DNA of 64,000 nt from Clostridia bacterium (lineage in GTDB: Bacteria > Bacillota > Clostridia > Oscillospirales > Acutalibacteraceae), in assembly GCA_017502085.1 (NCBI GenBank), contig JAFVVQ010000052.1, positions 45,361 to 109,360 of the forward strand, written 5' to 3'. The notes below the pieces were generated by a model that saw nothing but the letters and a program-made list of their open reading frames with translations, did no database searches and was not told the origin of the DNA. Shown here in pieces: positions 43,118-55,488 of the stretch. Position 1 is the stretch's first letter. Every line of letters begins with the position of its first letter. The position numbers were made by a program, and so were the translations under genes.

Positions 43118-43786
43118 TTAAATTCCGAGAGCAGTAGCAACAACGTCAAAGACTTTATCCGAAATGGCCTCAATAGGAAGAGGATTGCCGTTTTCGGCGC
43201 AAACTATTCTTGACCAACCGAGCTTGGTGCAGGAATAATCAGCTGCCTTGCGACAATTATTAAGGTATTCTGTATTTTTCTCGTGAATATCTTTTTTGCT
43301 TTCGTCTCCGTTATATCTGCCTGTCATAAGCTTCTGGGAGACTTCAATCGGCATATCAAGATATATTACCGCATCGGGCTTCGGGATGCCGAGTTTGTTA
43401 TATTCGAAATCCTCAAGCCATTCGAGATATGCATCCCATTCTGATTCGGGCGTTTTAGTGAGTTGATGGTATGCGTTGGAAGTGGTGTATCTATCGGCAA
43501 GGAATATTTCGCCCGAAAGATATTTCTCTTTCCAATAACAGTTATAACTGACGTATCGGTCAACTGCAAAGAAAGAAGAAGCGGCATAAGCATTAACGTC
43601 GGAGGGGTCGCTGCCGAATCTGCCCGCCAGATACATTTTGACAAGGGCGCAGGCTTCATCATCATAATTCGGGAGCTTAATGCAATTGATTTCCAGTCCT
43701 TTTTCAGCAAGTCTTTCGCGAAGAAGTTTTTCCTGGGTGGATTTGCCGCTTCCGTCAAGACCTTCAATTACTATAAGCTTACCCAT
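43118..43786 (-). CDS. tmk: Thymidylate kinase-like nucleotide kinase
   Basis: A 222-residue P-loop kinase. Walker A reads GLDGSGKST at the N-terminus (LIVIEGLDGSGKSTQEKLLR); the DR motif of dTMP kinases appears in LADRYTTSNAYHQ, with VDRYVSYNCYWKEK upstream. It is longer and more divergent than B. subtilis Tmk, so a broader deoxynucleoside kinase role is possible. GGAGGCATAAA precedes the ATG. It heads the operon running through GNAT, DJ-1, fthC, mltG and U32. Confidence 0.82.
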   Translation of the reverse strand: MGKLIVIEGLDGSGKSTQEKLLRERLAEKGLEINCIKLPNYDDEACALVKMYLAGRFGSDPSDVNAYAASSFFAVDRYVSYNCYWKEKYLSGEIFLADRYTTSNAYHQLTKTPESEWDAYLEWLEDFEYNKLGIPKPDAVIYLDMPIEVSQKLMTGRYNGDESKKDIHEKNTEYLNNCRKAADYSCTKLGWSRIVCAENGNPLPIEAISDKVFDVVATALGI

Positions 43787-43830
43787 TTTATGCCTCCATA
43801 ATACAACAAATATTTTAAATAATTAAGAAC

Positions 43831-43859
43831 AGTATAACAAATTTATGTGTATAAATCAA
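43831..43859 (-). promoter_or_regulatory. Sigma-A promoter of the tmk-mltG operon
   Basis: Minus-strand TTGATT (43854-43859), 17-base spacer, TATACT (43831-43836), about 40 bases upstream of the tmk start. Confidence 0.65.
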
Positions 43860-43863
43860 TAGT

Positions 43864-46092
43864 TTAATGAGATTTGCGCAGTCTCAATGAATTGGTTACA
43901 ACTGTTATGGAACTTAAAGACATAGCAGCTGCGGCAATCATCGGGCTGAGAAGCGGACCTCCGAAAATATGAAGTATACCTGCAGCAATCGGAATGCAAA
44001 TTACGTTATATGCAAAAGCCCAGAATAAGTTTTGTTTTATAATTTTAAAAGTTCTTTTACCGATTTTAACTGCAGATAACACTCCGGAAATATTGCTCTT
44101 AATCAATACAGCGTCAGCGGATTCAATAGCTATATCCGTTCCGGTGCCGATTGCAATACCTACGTCTGCCGCTGTCAGTGACGGTGCATCGTTTATACCG
44201 TCCCCTACCATAACTACGGTTTTTCCTTCTTTACGAAGTTTGTTGATAATTTCAAGCTTGTCTGCAGGCATTAACTCTGAATATACAGTGTTTATTCCGC
44301 ATTTTGATGCGATTTCCAAAGCAACTGAATTGTTGTCTCCCGTAAGCATGGCTGTTTCGTAACCCATACGGTTCAAAGCGGATATTACATCGATGCTTTC
44401 TTTTCTGACGGTATCCGAAAGAGAAAATACTGCAGCCGGAATGCCGTTAATCGCCATATAAAGAACGGTTTTACCTCCTGATGCCGATTTATTATAAAAA
44501 TCTTCATAACCGGAAATATCAACATCATGTGATGCCATAAGTTTTTTGTTACCGCATATAACGTTATCAGCGAGAATACTGCATTTTATACCCATACCTG
44601 ATATGAATTCATAATCGGATACATCGATATAATCAAAGTTGTTTTCTTTGCAGTATTCAACAATTGCTTTTGAGAGCGGATGTTCGCTCCTGGATTCCGC
44701 AGAGCCAAGATATGACAGTATTTTTCTTGTTTCCGAATCGTTCGGGCAATAAAACTCATTTATTCTGAGCTTGCCGTTTGTAATAGTGCCCGTTTTATCA
44801 AATAAAACTGTATCTGCATGGCTCAGACGTTCCATAGCTTCACCGTTTTTGATCAATACGCCGTCGGATGCACTTTTGCCGAGTGATACTGTCAAAGCGG
44901 TTGGAGTTGCAAGTCCAAGTGAACAAGGACAGGCGATTACAAGCACGCATACAAATGTTTTGATTGCAAATGAAATGCTTTCTCCTGATATGATCCAAAG
45001 TAAAGAAGAAATAAGTGCAATTGAAATAACAACCGGAACAAATACTGAGGCAATTTTATTGGCAAGATTTGCAATAGGTGCTTTAGTGGATTGTGCCAAT
45101 GATACATATTCGGCAATTTTGGCGGGTGCCGATTCGAGAATTTCAGCGGTTACTTTAACGGTAATATATCCGTTATGGATTATTGTTCCTCCGTAAACAG
45201 GTGATTCTTCGTGTTTTTCAACGGGTAAACTCTCTCCCGTCAGCATAGATTCATCAATAACGCAGTTGCCGCTGATTATAATGCCGTCAACAGGAACAGT
45301 CATTCCCGATTTGACTGCAATAATGTCTCCGATTCGTAAAGATTCGGTTGCAACTTCTTTTTCTGTGCCGTTGATTATCAGCAATGCTGTGTCGGGCGAT
45401 AAATCCATTAATTTCTCAACGGCAGAGTTTGTTTTCTTTTTGCTGAGAGACTCGAGATATCTGCCGATTAAAATAAAAGTCAGAATCAGACCGGATGATT
45501 CAAAATAGAGTTGATGTATATATTCCGAATGACCTTTGAATACCATAGTCAATGAATATATGCTGTAAGCGAAAGAAGCAAGTGATCCCATCGAGACAAG
45601 AGTATCCATATTTACGTTTTTGTGAACACCTGCTTTGAAAGCATTGTGAAAAATATCCCATCCGCTTATCATAATCATAACGGCAAGAATCATCTGGATT
45701 AACGAAAAATTTATCGGAAACTTATCGGGTGAGATAATTGAAGGCAACGGAGCTCCGAACATATGACCCATAGAAATATAAAAAAGAGGAATTGCAAATA
45801 TTACAGAGAATATCAGCCTTGCTTTTGCATATTTTTCATCAGCTTCCGCCTGATTCTTTTTTTCTGATTTTGTTTTGTTTTCATGAATGGAGGCAGTGAA
45901 TCCGGCGTTGCTGACAGATCTGATTATTTCATCGATCGTGACTACGGTCTCATCAAATGACACAAGGGCATTGGCCCCTGTCAGATTAACGCTGCAGGAG
46001 TCAACGCCTTCTGTTTTATTTACAGCTCTTTCAACGCTGGCAGAGCATGCCGCACAATGCATTCCTTCAACATTCAGTAAAATTTTTGTCAT
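43864..46092 (-). CDS. copA: Copper-exporting P1B-type ATPase
   Basis: A 742-residue heavy-metal ATPase. One N-terminal metal-binding domain has GMHCAAC at 10-16. Eight membrane helices include the CPC metal site at 388-390 (IACPCSLGLATP). The phosphorylated aspartate is D432 in DKTGT, followed by SEHPLSKA, TGDNN and GDGINDAP. The last helix region MSLSSITVVTNSLRL carries the MxxSS pattern of Cu(I) exporters. The start is the ATG at 46092, 7 bases after AGGTG; the upstream TTG is less well placed. No CsoR or CopZ gene is adjacent. Confidence 0.93.
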   Translation of the reverse strand: MTKILLNVEGMHCAACSASVERAVNKTEGVDSCSVNLTGANALVSFDETVVTIDEIIRSVSNAGFTASIHENKTKSEKKNQAEADEKYAKARLIFSVIFAIPLFYISMGHMFGAPLPSIISPDKFPINFSLIQMILAVMIMISGWDIFHNAFKAGVHKNVNMDTLVSMGSLASFAYSIYSLTMVFKGHSEYIHQLYFESSGLILTFILIGRYLESLSKKKTNSAVEKLMDLSPDTALLIINGTEKEVATESLRIGDIIAVKSGMTVPVDGIIISGNCVIDESMLTGESLPVEKHEESPVYGGTIIHNGYITVKVTAEILESAPAKIAEYVSLAQSTKAPIANLANKIASVFVPVVISIALISSLLWIISGESISFAIKTFVCVLVIACPCSLGLATPTALTVSLGKSASDGVLIKNGEAMERLSHADTVLFDKTGTITNGKLRINEFYCPNDSETRKILSYLGSAESRSEHPLSKAIVEYCKENNFDYIDVSDYEFISGMGIKCSILADNVICGNKKLMASHDVDISGYEDFYNKSASGGKTVLYMAINGIPAAVFSLSDTVRKESIDVISALNRMGYETAMLTGDNNSVALEIASKCGINTVYSELMPADKLEIINKLRKEGKTVVMVGDGINDAPSLTAADVGIAIGTGTDIAIESADAVLIKSNISGVLSAVKIGKRTFKIIKQNLFWAFAYNVICIPIAAGILHIFGGPLLSPMIAAAAMSLSSITVVTNSLRLRKSH

Positions 46093-46117
46093 AATCAATC
46101 ACCTTTCACGTAAATAT

Positions 46118-46146
46118 ATTTTACTCTTTTTTTCTTAAAATTTCAA
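46118..46146 (-). promoter_or_regulatory. Sigma-A promoter of copA
   Basis: Minus-strand TTGAAA (46141-46146), 17-base spacer, TAAAAT (46118-46123). I saw no obvious CsoR or CopY operator around it. Confidence 0.6.
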
Positions 46147-46166
46147 TAGCATCAATGTTGAAACTA

Positions 46167-46739
46167 TCACGATATCATTGGTTGTATTTGTATCTTATTG
46201 ATAGCTGACAATACAGTTTCTTCAGTTTTTTCGAAATCTGCAATCATTGATCTCGGTTTAGTTTTAGGATCGTCTTGCCTGAACGGCACAAAAAATATGT
46301 TTTTCATATTCATCAGCTTACCGATATTTTCTGCAGAGCCTGATAATGCATCGTTGGTGGAAATTGCAATGACAACCGGTCTGTTATTGCGAAGATGAGC
46401 TTTTGCGGCGAGTGTTACGGGGGTATCTGTTATTGATCTTGCAAGTTTGGCGGCAGTGTTGCCGGTGCAAGGCTCAATCACAAGAACATCAAACAATTTT
46501 TTCGGTCCGATCGGTTCGGCATCGGGTATTGTTGATATTATTTTTCTGCCGCATATATTTTCAATCCGTTCAATGTGTTCGGACGCTTTACCGAAGCGGG
46601 TATCTGTTTTAAATGCGTTGAAAGACATTATTGGTGTAATATCATATCCTATATGTTTTAATTCTTCCATTTCATTTATTGCTTTCTCAAATGTACAGAA
46701 CGAGCCGCATAAAGCAAACCCTATTGTCGGCTTATCCAT
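46167..46739 (-). CDS. dpaB: Dipicolinate synthase subunit B
   Basis: A 190-residue flavoprotein-like subunit (SpoVFB). It begins PTIGFALCGSFCTFEKAINE and has VLVIEPCTGNTAAKLARSIT and FFVPFRQDDPKTKPRS, the family signatures. With DpaA it oxidises dihydrodipicolinate (lysine pathway) to dipicolinic acid, the major spore core chelate, in the mother cell. It overlaps dpaA by 8 bases and therefore is coupled to it. Confidence 0.95.
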   Translation of the reverse strand: MDKPTIGFALCGSFCTFEKAINEMEELKHIGYDITPIMSFNAFKTDTRFGKASEHIERIENICGRKIISTIPDAEPIGPKKLFDVLVIEPCTGNTAAKLARSITDTPVTLAAKAHLRNNRPVVIAISTNDALSGSAENIGKLMNMKNIFFVPFRQDDPKTKPRSMIADFEKTEETVLSAINKIQIQPMIS

Positions 46740-47595
46740 ATATTTCCTCCCTGATTATATTGAGTATGCCTTTCGCAATTATTTCTCCCGCAGTTCTCGG
46801 AGCAACTTTTCCCGGCAACGAAAGGCAAAGCATAGCGTTCAGACCAAGTTCCGATGCAACTGCAAAATCAGTACCGTAAGGTGCTGACGCGACATCGATT
46901 ATCAGACAATCTGTGCGTAATTCTGACAGGATATCGCGGTTTAATATAACTGAAGGCACTGTGTTTATTATAATGTCAATATCCTTTGCCATATTTTTGA
47001 AATCCTTTATCAGGCAAGAGTTGATTCCTTTTATATCAGCTTTTGCAAGATCAGAATATTTTCTGGCACAAACTACTGTATCAGCTCCGAGTGAAGCTAA
47101 AACGTCGGCAGTGAGTGAACCGATTTTGCCGTAACCGAAAACGGCACATCTGCTTGAATTTATTGTATAATCAACATTGTCGATAATAGCTTTAAGTATA
47201 CCTTGAACTGTCGGCACTGCATTCATAACAGTAACCTCTTCTCTTTTGAAATAATCAAAAACCCTGCAGTTATTTCTCTTCAGTTTTGATTCCATAGTTG
47301 AGCTTATCATACCTGCAAAAACATTATGGTTTTCGTTGAACAAAGAAACAACTTCATCTATTGTTTCTTTGATTGGAACAGTGCTTGTAAAATATCTGCC
47401 GTCTTTTGAGACAGGCAACGGAAGAATGATATTTTTATTATTTGCAATTGCATCGCTGAGGCTTCTGCAACAAGTTCTGTTTTTATCGGCAAGACCATAT
47501 ACGGATACTTCATGACCGAATTTTTCAAGATAGTCTGACATAAACGACTGACGGCTGTCTCCGCCGATGATTAAAAATTTTTCATTATGAATCAA
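46732..47595 (-). CDS. dpaA: Dipicolinate synthase subunit A
   Basis: A 287-residue NAD(P)-dependent oxidoreductase-like subunit (SpoVFA). The N-terminal IIGGDSRQSFMSDYLEKFGH and the second Rossmann motif FGYGKIGSLTADVLASLGAD (with VVCAR) are clear, as is IINTVPSVILNRD. The start is a TTG at 47595, 7 bases after AGGAGG; the nearby ATG is out of frame. The ribosome binding site lies in a small hairpin (47601-47616), a possible translational brake. It forms an operon with dpaB. A sigma-K promoter is expected but not identified. Confidence 0.93.
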   Translation of the reverse strand: MIHNEKFLIIGGDSRQSFMSDYLEKFGHEVSVYGLADKNRTCCRSLSDAIANNKNIILPLPVSKDGRYFTSTVPIKETIDEVVSLFNENHNVFAGMISSTMESKLKRNNCRVFDYFKREEVTVMNAVPTVQGILKAIIDNVDYTINSSRCAVFGYGKIGSLTADVLASLGADTVVCARKYSDLAKADIKGINSCLIKDFKNMAKDIDIIINTVPSVILNRDILSELRTDCLIIDVASAPYGTDFAVASELGLNAMLCLSLPGKVAPRTAGEIIAKGILNIIREEIYG

Positions 47596-47682
47596 GTCAG
47601 CACCTCCTTGGTGGTGATACTACATTTTATGTAACAGTCAAGCTGTTGCCACATAAATATTGTAAAAAAGTTGAAAATCACC

Positions 47683-47710
47683 TTGTTTTTTTTATAAGAT
47701 GTAATATAAT
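47683..47710 (+). promoter_or_regulatory. Candidate sigma-A promoter of murC-lacZ
   Basis: TTGTTT (47683-47688), 16-base spacer, TATAAT (47705-47710), about 33 bases upstream of the murC start. The -35 is weak. Confidence 0.5.
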
Positions 47711-47742
47711 ATTTTTATATAAAATGAAAGGATGAAATCCGA

Positions 47743-52147
<4,405 letters not shown>

Positions 52148-52159
52148 TATGTATACTAA

Positions 52160-52200
52160 AAACCCCGTTGAGCTTAAAACTCAACGGGGTTTATTGCTTG
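52160..52200. terminator. Bidirectional terminator between lacZ and upp
   Basis: Perfect 13-bp stem (52160-52172 with 52180-52192), 7-base loop. The minus-strand side reads GGGGTTTTTAG, the stronger U tract for upp; the plus side has TTTATTG. Confidence 0.85.
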
Positions 52201-52209
52201 TAACGTAAT

Positions 52210-52839
52210 TTACTTTGTGCCGAAGATTCTGTCACCTGCATCACCAAGACCGGGAACGATATAGCCGTGATCGTTAAGATGATCGTCCAGTGAACCGATA
52301 TAGATATCAACGTCAGGATGAGCGATCTTAAGGGCTTCAAGTCCCTCAGGTGCGGCAATGATGCACATAAACTTAATGCTCATAGGATTGCGGAGCTTAA
52401 TCTGGGTAATTGCATCAATGGCTGATCCGCCTGTTGCAAGCATAGGATCAAGAACAATAACTTCACGATGTTCGATATCAGCGGGAAGTTTACAGTAGTA
52501 TTCAACGGGTTTAAGTGTTTCGGGATCTCTGTAAAGACCGATGTGACCGACTCTTGCGGAAGGAACAAGCGAAAGAACGCCGTCAACCATACCGAGACCC
52601 GCACGGAGAATAGGAACGAAAGCCAGTTTTTTGCCCGCAATAACTTTTGTCTTGGCAACGCAAATGGGAGTTTTGGTTTCAACCTCTTTTAAAGGAAGGT
52701 CTCTTGTTGCTTCGTAGCACATAAGTGTTGCGATTTCGCTGATAAGATTACGGAATTCCTTTGAGCCGGTTTTTTCATTTCTGAGGATTGTCAGCTTATG
52801 GTGAATAAGCGGATGATCCATTACAAAAACTTTTGCCAT
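52210..52839 (-). CDS. upp: Uracil phosphoribosyltransferase
   Basis: A 209-residue pyrimidine salvage enzyme making UMP from uracil and PRPP. The PRPP-binding motif [14 protein letters not shown] and the C-terminal uracil site [15 protein letters not shown] are intact, with the conserved [14 protein letters not shown] upstream. GGAGGTATAATTTA precedes the ATG. It is the last gene of the tsaE-tsaB-rpiB-upp run; rpiB-upp is a common clostridial pair. Confidence 0.97.
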   Translation of the reverse strand: MAKVFVMDHPLIHHKLTILRNEKTGSKEFRNLISEIATLMCYEATRDLPLKEVETKTPICVAKTKVIAGKKLAFVPILRAGLGMVDGVLSLVPSARVGHIGLYRDPETLKPVEYYCKLPADIEHREVIVLDPMLATGGSAIDAITQIKLRNPMSIKFMCIIAAPEGLEALKIAHPDVDIYIGSLDDHLNDHGYIVPGLGDAGDRIFGTK

Positions 52840-52865
52840 TAAATTATACCTCCGTTTTGTTTGAA

Positions 52866-53309
52866 TCAGAATCTGTTTTCAAGATCGATTATCTGAGCGA
52901 TTCTTCTGTTGTGACGCTCTTCGTTGCTGAATTCTGTATCGAGGAATACATCGACAAGTTCAATAGCTTTATCAACGTCAACAACTCGTCCGCCGAGACA
53001 AAGAATGTTAGCGTTATTATGAAGTCTTGTCATCTCGGCAGAAAATTTATCTGAGCAGCAGCACGCTCTGATTCCTTTTACCTTGTTTGCCGCAATTGAA
53101 ATACCTACACCTGTACCGCAGAAAAGCAACCCGAGTTCACATTCGCCGCTGACGACGGCTTTTGCGGTCTTTTCGGCATATACAGCGTAATCTGCAGATT
53201 CGTTTGTATATGTGCCGTAATCCTTGTATTCAATCTTTCTTTCATCAAGGTGAAGCTTGATTGCGTTTTTGAGTTCAAGACCTGCGTGGTCACTTCCGAG
53301 TGCTATCAT
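52866..53309 (-). CDS. rpiB: Ribose-5-phosphate isomerase B
   Basis: A 147-residue pentose phosphate enzyme interconverting ribose-5-phosphate and ribulose-5-phosphate. It has the N-terminal [15 protein letters not shown], the catalytic cysteine in [16 protein letters not shown] and [14 protein letters not shown]. Length and motifs match RpiB rather than allose-6-phosphate isomerase. It starts 1 base after the tsaB stop, so the two are coupled. Confidence 0.96.
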   Translation of the reverse strand: MIALGSDHAGLELKNAIKLHLDERKIEYKDYGTYTNESADYAVYAEKTAKAVVSGECELGLLFCGTGVGISIAANKVKGIRACCCSDKFSAEMTRLHNNANILCLGGRVVDVDKAIELVDVFLDTEFSNEERHNRRIAQIIDLENRF

Positions 53310-53310
53310 A

Positions 53311-54009
53311 TTATTTATTCTCCTTTTTTAATTTTAATTCCCTTTCAGCCTGTGGCATACGTAAATAAACAGGCGCAAGAAGAGATGAATCTTCAAAATT
53401 ATTATTTCTGATTGCTGCAAGTGCAGTGCCGTATGCTCTCTGATATCTTCTGAATTCAGAGGATAAAATTATATTATTAAGTCTGTCTTTGACGGCATTA
53501 TAAAATAATTCCGCGCCATCCCCTGCTAATATTATTCTTTCGTCACCGAATTCAGCTATTTTATCTGCAAGTTCGGAAATCGGAACAGCATAGTCATCAC
53601 AGATTCGGGTAATAACGCCATCTTTTACTTTGAATAACGCTGCATAGACCTGATTGCATCTTGCATCCATTGAAGCACAGATTATTGCATCCTCATCAAT
53701 GAAATTATAAGCAATCGCTTCAAGCGTGGATATTCCTGCGCAAGGTTTTCCGTTTGCAAGAGCAAGACCTTTGACAGCTGATACACCGATTCGGATTCCC
53801 GTAAATGAACCGGGACCTGAATTCACGCTGAAAGCATCGATTTCTTCAATTTTCATATCAGCTTGTTTCAATGCGTTATCTACCATCGGCATAAGCGTTC
53901 TGCTATGAGTAAGACCTGCGTTGACAAAGCATTCGCTCAATATAGTTTCGCCGTCTGTGACTGCAACACTTGCGGTTTTAGCTGACGAATCAAACGAGAG
54001 GATTTTCAA
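53311..54009 (-). CDS. tsaB: tRNA threonylcarbamoyladenosine biosynthesis protein TsaB
   Basis: A 232-residue ASKHA-fold protein (YeaZ) that with TsaD and TsaE installs t6A in ANN-decoding tRNAs. It begins KILSFDSSAKTASVAVTDG and has VNSGPGSFTGIRIGVSAVKG, followed by AIICASMDARCNQVYAA. I place the start at the TTG at 54009, about 9 bases after GGAG; the alternative start at 54033 has no site. It overlaps tsaE by 20 bases. TsaC and TsaD are outside the window. Confidence 0.93.
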   Translation of the reverse strand: MKILSFDSSAKTASVAVTDGETILSECFVNAGLTHSRTLMPMVDNALKQADMKIEEIDAFSVNSGPGSFTGIRIGVSAVKGLALANGKPCAGISTLEAIAYNFIDEDAIICASMDARCNQVYAALFKVKDGVITRICDDYAVPISELADKIAEFGDERIILAGDGAELFYNAVKDRLNNIILSSEFRRYQRAYGTALAAIRNNNFEDSSLLAPVYLRMPQAERELKLKKENK

Positions 54010-54436
54010 TTTCTTCAACTCCACTGACTTCAATTATTCTTTCGTTAAAATCATCGGTTTTTCTGATGGTTACTCTGATACAATCTTCAGGCAGAACTGC
54101 TTCGATGTTTTCGCTCCACTCAATAATCAGCGATGCGCCGATATCAAGATAATCGAAATATCCGGTTGAATATAAATCGTCCCACCCTGAAATGCGATAC
54201 ATATCAAAATGATAAAGCGTTTTGCCGTCGCCTCTGTATTCATTGACAAGAGCAAACGTGGGACTGCTGACGTCACATTCGATGCCCATTCCTTTTGCAA
54301 ATCCTCTTGTGAATGCAGTTTTGCCTGCACCAAGATCGCCGAACATCGCAATAACTTTTCCGTAAGGAAGTGCCTTTGCGATGTTGAATGCAAGTAATTC
54401 TGTTTCGGTCGGATTTTTAGTTATATACTCAGCCAT
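53990..54436 (-). CDS. tsaE: tRNA t6A biosynthesis ATPase TsaE
   Basis: A 148-residue P-loop ATPase (YjeE). The Walker A GDLGAGKTAFTRG, the SPTFALVNEY segment, the HFDMYRI motif and IEWSENIE are diagnostic. It forms a TsaBDE complex with the downstream TsaB, with which it overlaps by 20 bases. There is no terminator after the GDPD gene upstream, so it may belong to the same transcript. Confidence 0.95.
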   Translation of the reverse strand: MAEYITKNPTETELLAFNIAKALPYGKVIAMFGDLGAGKTAFTRGFAKGMGIECDVSSPTFALVNEYRGDGKTLYHFDMYRISGWDDLYSTGYFDYLDIGASLIIEWSENIEAVLPEDCIRVTIRKTDDFNERIIEVSGVEEIENPLV

Positions 54437-54491
54437 AATTCACCGCCTGTCTTTATGGATTATATCATATCTAATGTGTCTTTTCAAGAAA

Positions 54492-55256
54492 TTATATTTC
54501 AAATTTTTCAACGAGTTCGTTAGCCATTGCGGGTAAATCAGTAATAAGACCGTCAACTCCATATTTAAGCAGTTTTGTAGCAACCTTCGGGTCATCAACT
54601 GTCCAGACGTTGACTTTTATGCCATTTTTATGAAGATTCCTGACGTAAGATTTTGTTACTGAATAAAAATGAGGATGCAGATAATCGGCTTTGATTTTCT
54701 TTGCGAATTTTACGTATCCGAAAAGCATCTGCTTATAGAAGAAAAGTTTGTTCGGTGCATAAAGAAATCCTGTTTTGCAATCAGGATCGATTTTTTTACA
54801 CTCCACAAGTACTTCGGGACTGAAACTTGAAATAAGAAGCTTATTGAAAAGACCTTTTTCTTTGACTGCTTCTATTGTTTTGGCAACGATAGAAAGATTA
54901 CCGTCAAGCGGAGGCTTGATTTCAATATTCATTATTTCAATATCACCTTTTGCGCTCAGATCAAGGAATTCTTCAAGCGTGGGGAGTTTTGTGCCCGCAA
55001 ATTCCTTGCTGAAATATGAGCCGAAATCATATGTACGAAGTTCTTCAAGAGTTTTTGATCTGACCTCACCCTTGCCGTTTGATGTCTCATCAATGGTATA
55101 GTTATGACAAATAACGGGATAACCGTCTGCTGTCAGATGAATATCGGTTTCAAATCCGTCGCAACCGATTTCAAGTGATTTTTCAAATGCGGGTATTGTA
55201 TTCTGCGGTGCCACTTTATTTGCACCTCTGTGAGAAATAACCTTACATTTAGCCAT
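54492..55256 (-). CDS. Glycerophosphodiester phosphodiesterase, cytoplasmic
   Basis: A 254-residue GDPD-family TIM barrel that hydrolyses glycerophosphodiesters to glycerol-3-phosphate and an alcohol. Active-site features are SHRGANKVAPQNT, the ETD pair in DGFETDIHLTADG, and the second histidine in VICHNYTIDE, with NIEIKPP further on. Compared with the consensus, PENT is PQNT and HD is HN. No signal peptide. The start at 55256 is chosen for GAGAG upstream; a longer frame to 55337 runs into the FTR-like gene. It lies between that gene and tsaE. Confidence 0.87.
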   Translation of the reverse strand: MAKCKVISHRGANKVAPQNTIPAFEKSLEIGCDGFETDIHLTADGYPVICHNYTIDETSNGKGEVRSKTLEELRTYDFGSYFSKEFAGTKLPTLEEFLDLSAKGDIEIMNIEIKPPLDGNLSIVAKTIEAVKEKGLFNKLLISSFSPEVLVECKKIDPDCKTGFLYAPNKLFFYKQMLFGYVKFAKKIKADYLHPHFYSVTKSYVRNLHKNGIKVNVWTVDDPKVATKLLKYGVDGLITDLPAMANELVEKFEI

Positions 55257-55275
55257 AATAATCAACTCTCTTCCT

Positions 55276-55476
55276 TTATTCTTTTGACTTATAATAAAGC
55301 ATACAGTGACAGTATCCTTCGAAATCGGGATCTGCAATCTGTGCTTTGAATTCTTCGCAGATACATTTATATTCTTCCTTGATTTCTAACCTGCAAGGGC
55401 AATATCCGCCTTTTCTTTTCAGACCTTCGCGGATAGCGGAAACAATTTCTTTATCTTCGTTAAGCTTAACAGCCAT
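55276..55476 (-). CDS. Stand-alone ferredoxin-thioredoxin-reductase catalytic-like protein
   Basis: A 66-residue cysteine-rich protein. Its motifs are CPC at 26-28, CIC at 38-40 and CHC at 56-58, the arrangement of the catalytic subunit of ferredoxin:thioredoxin reductase, which binds a 4Fe-4S cluster beside a redox disulfide. The usual second motif CPC reads CIC. No variable subunit or thioredoxin is adjacent. It sits between a DUF4434-type gene and a GDPD gene in one transcript, so its partner is unknown. Such short FTR-like proteins are known from anaerobes. Confidence 0.82.
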   Translation of the reverse strand: MAVKLNEDKEIVSAIREGLKRKGGYCPCRLEIKEEYKCICEEFKAQIADPDFEGYCHCMLYYKSKE

Positions 55477-55488
55477 AAATATTACTCC

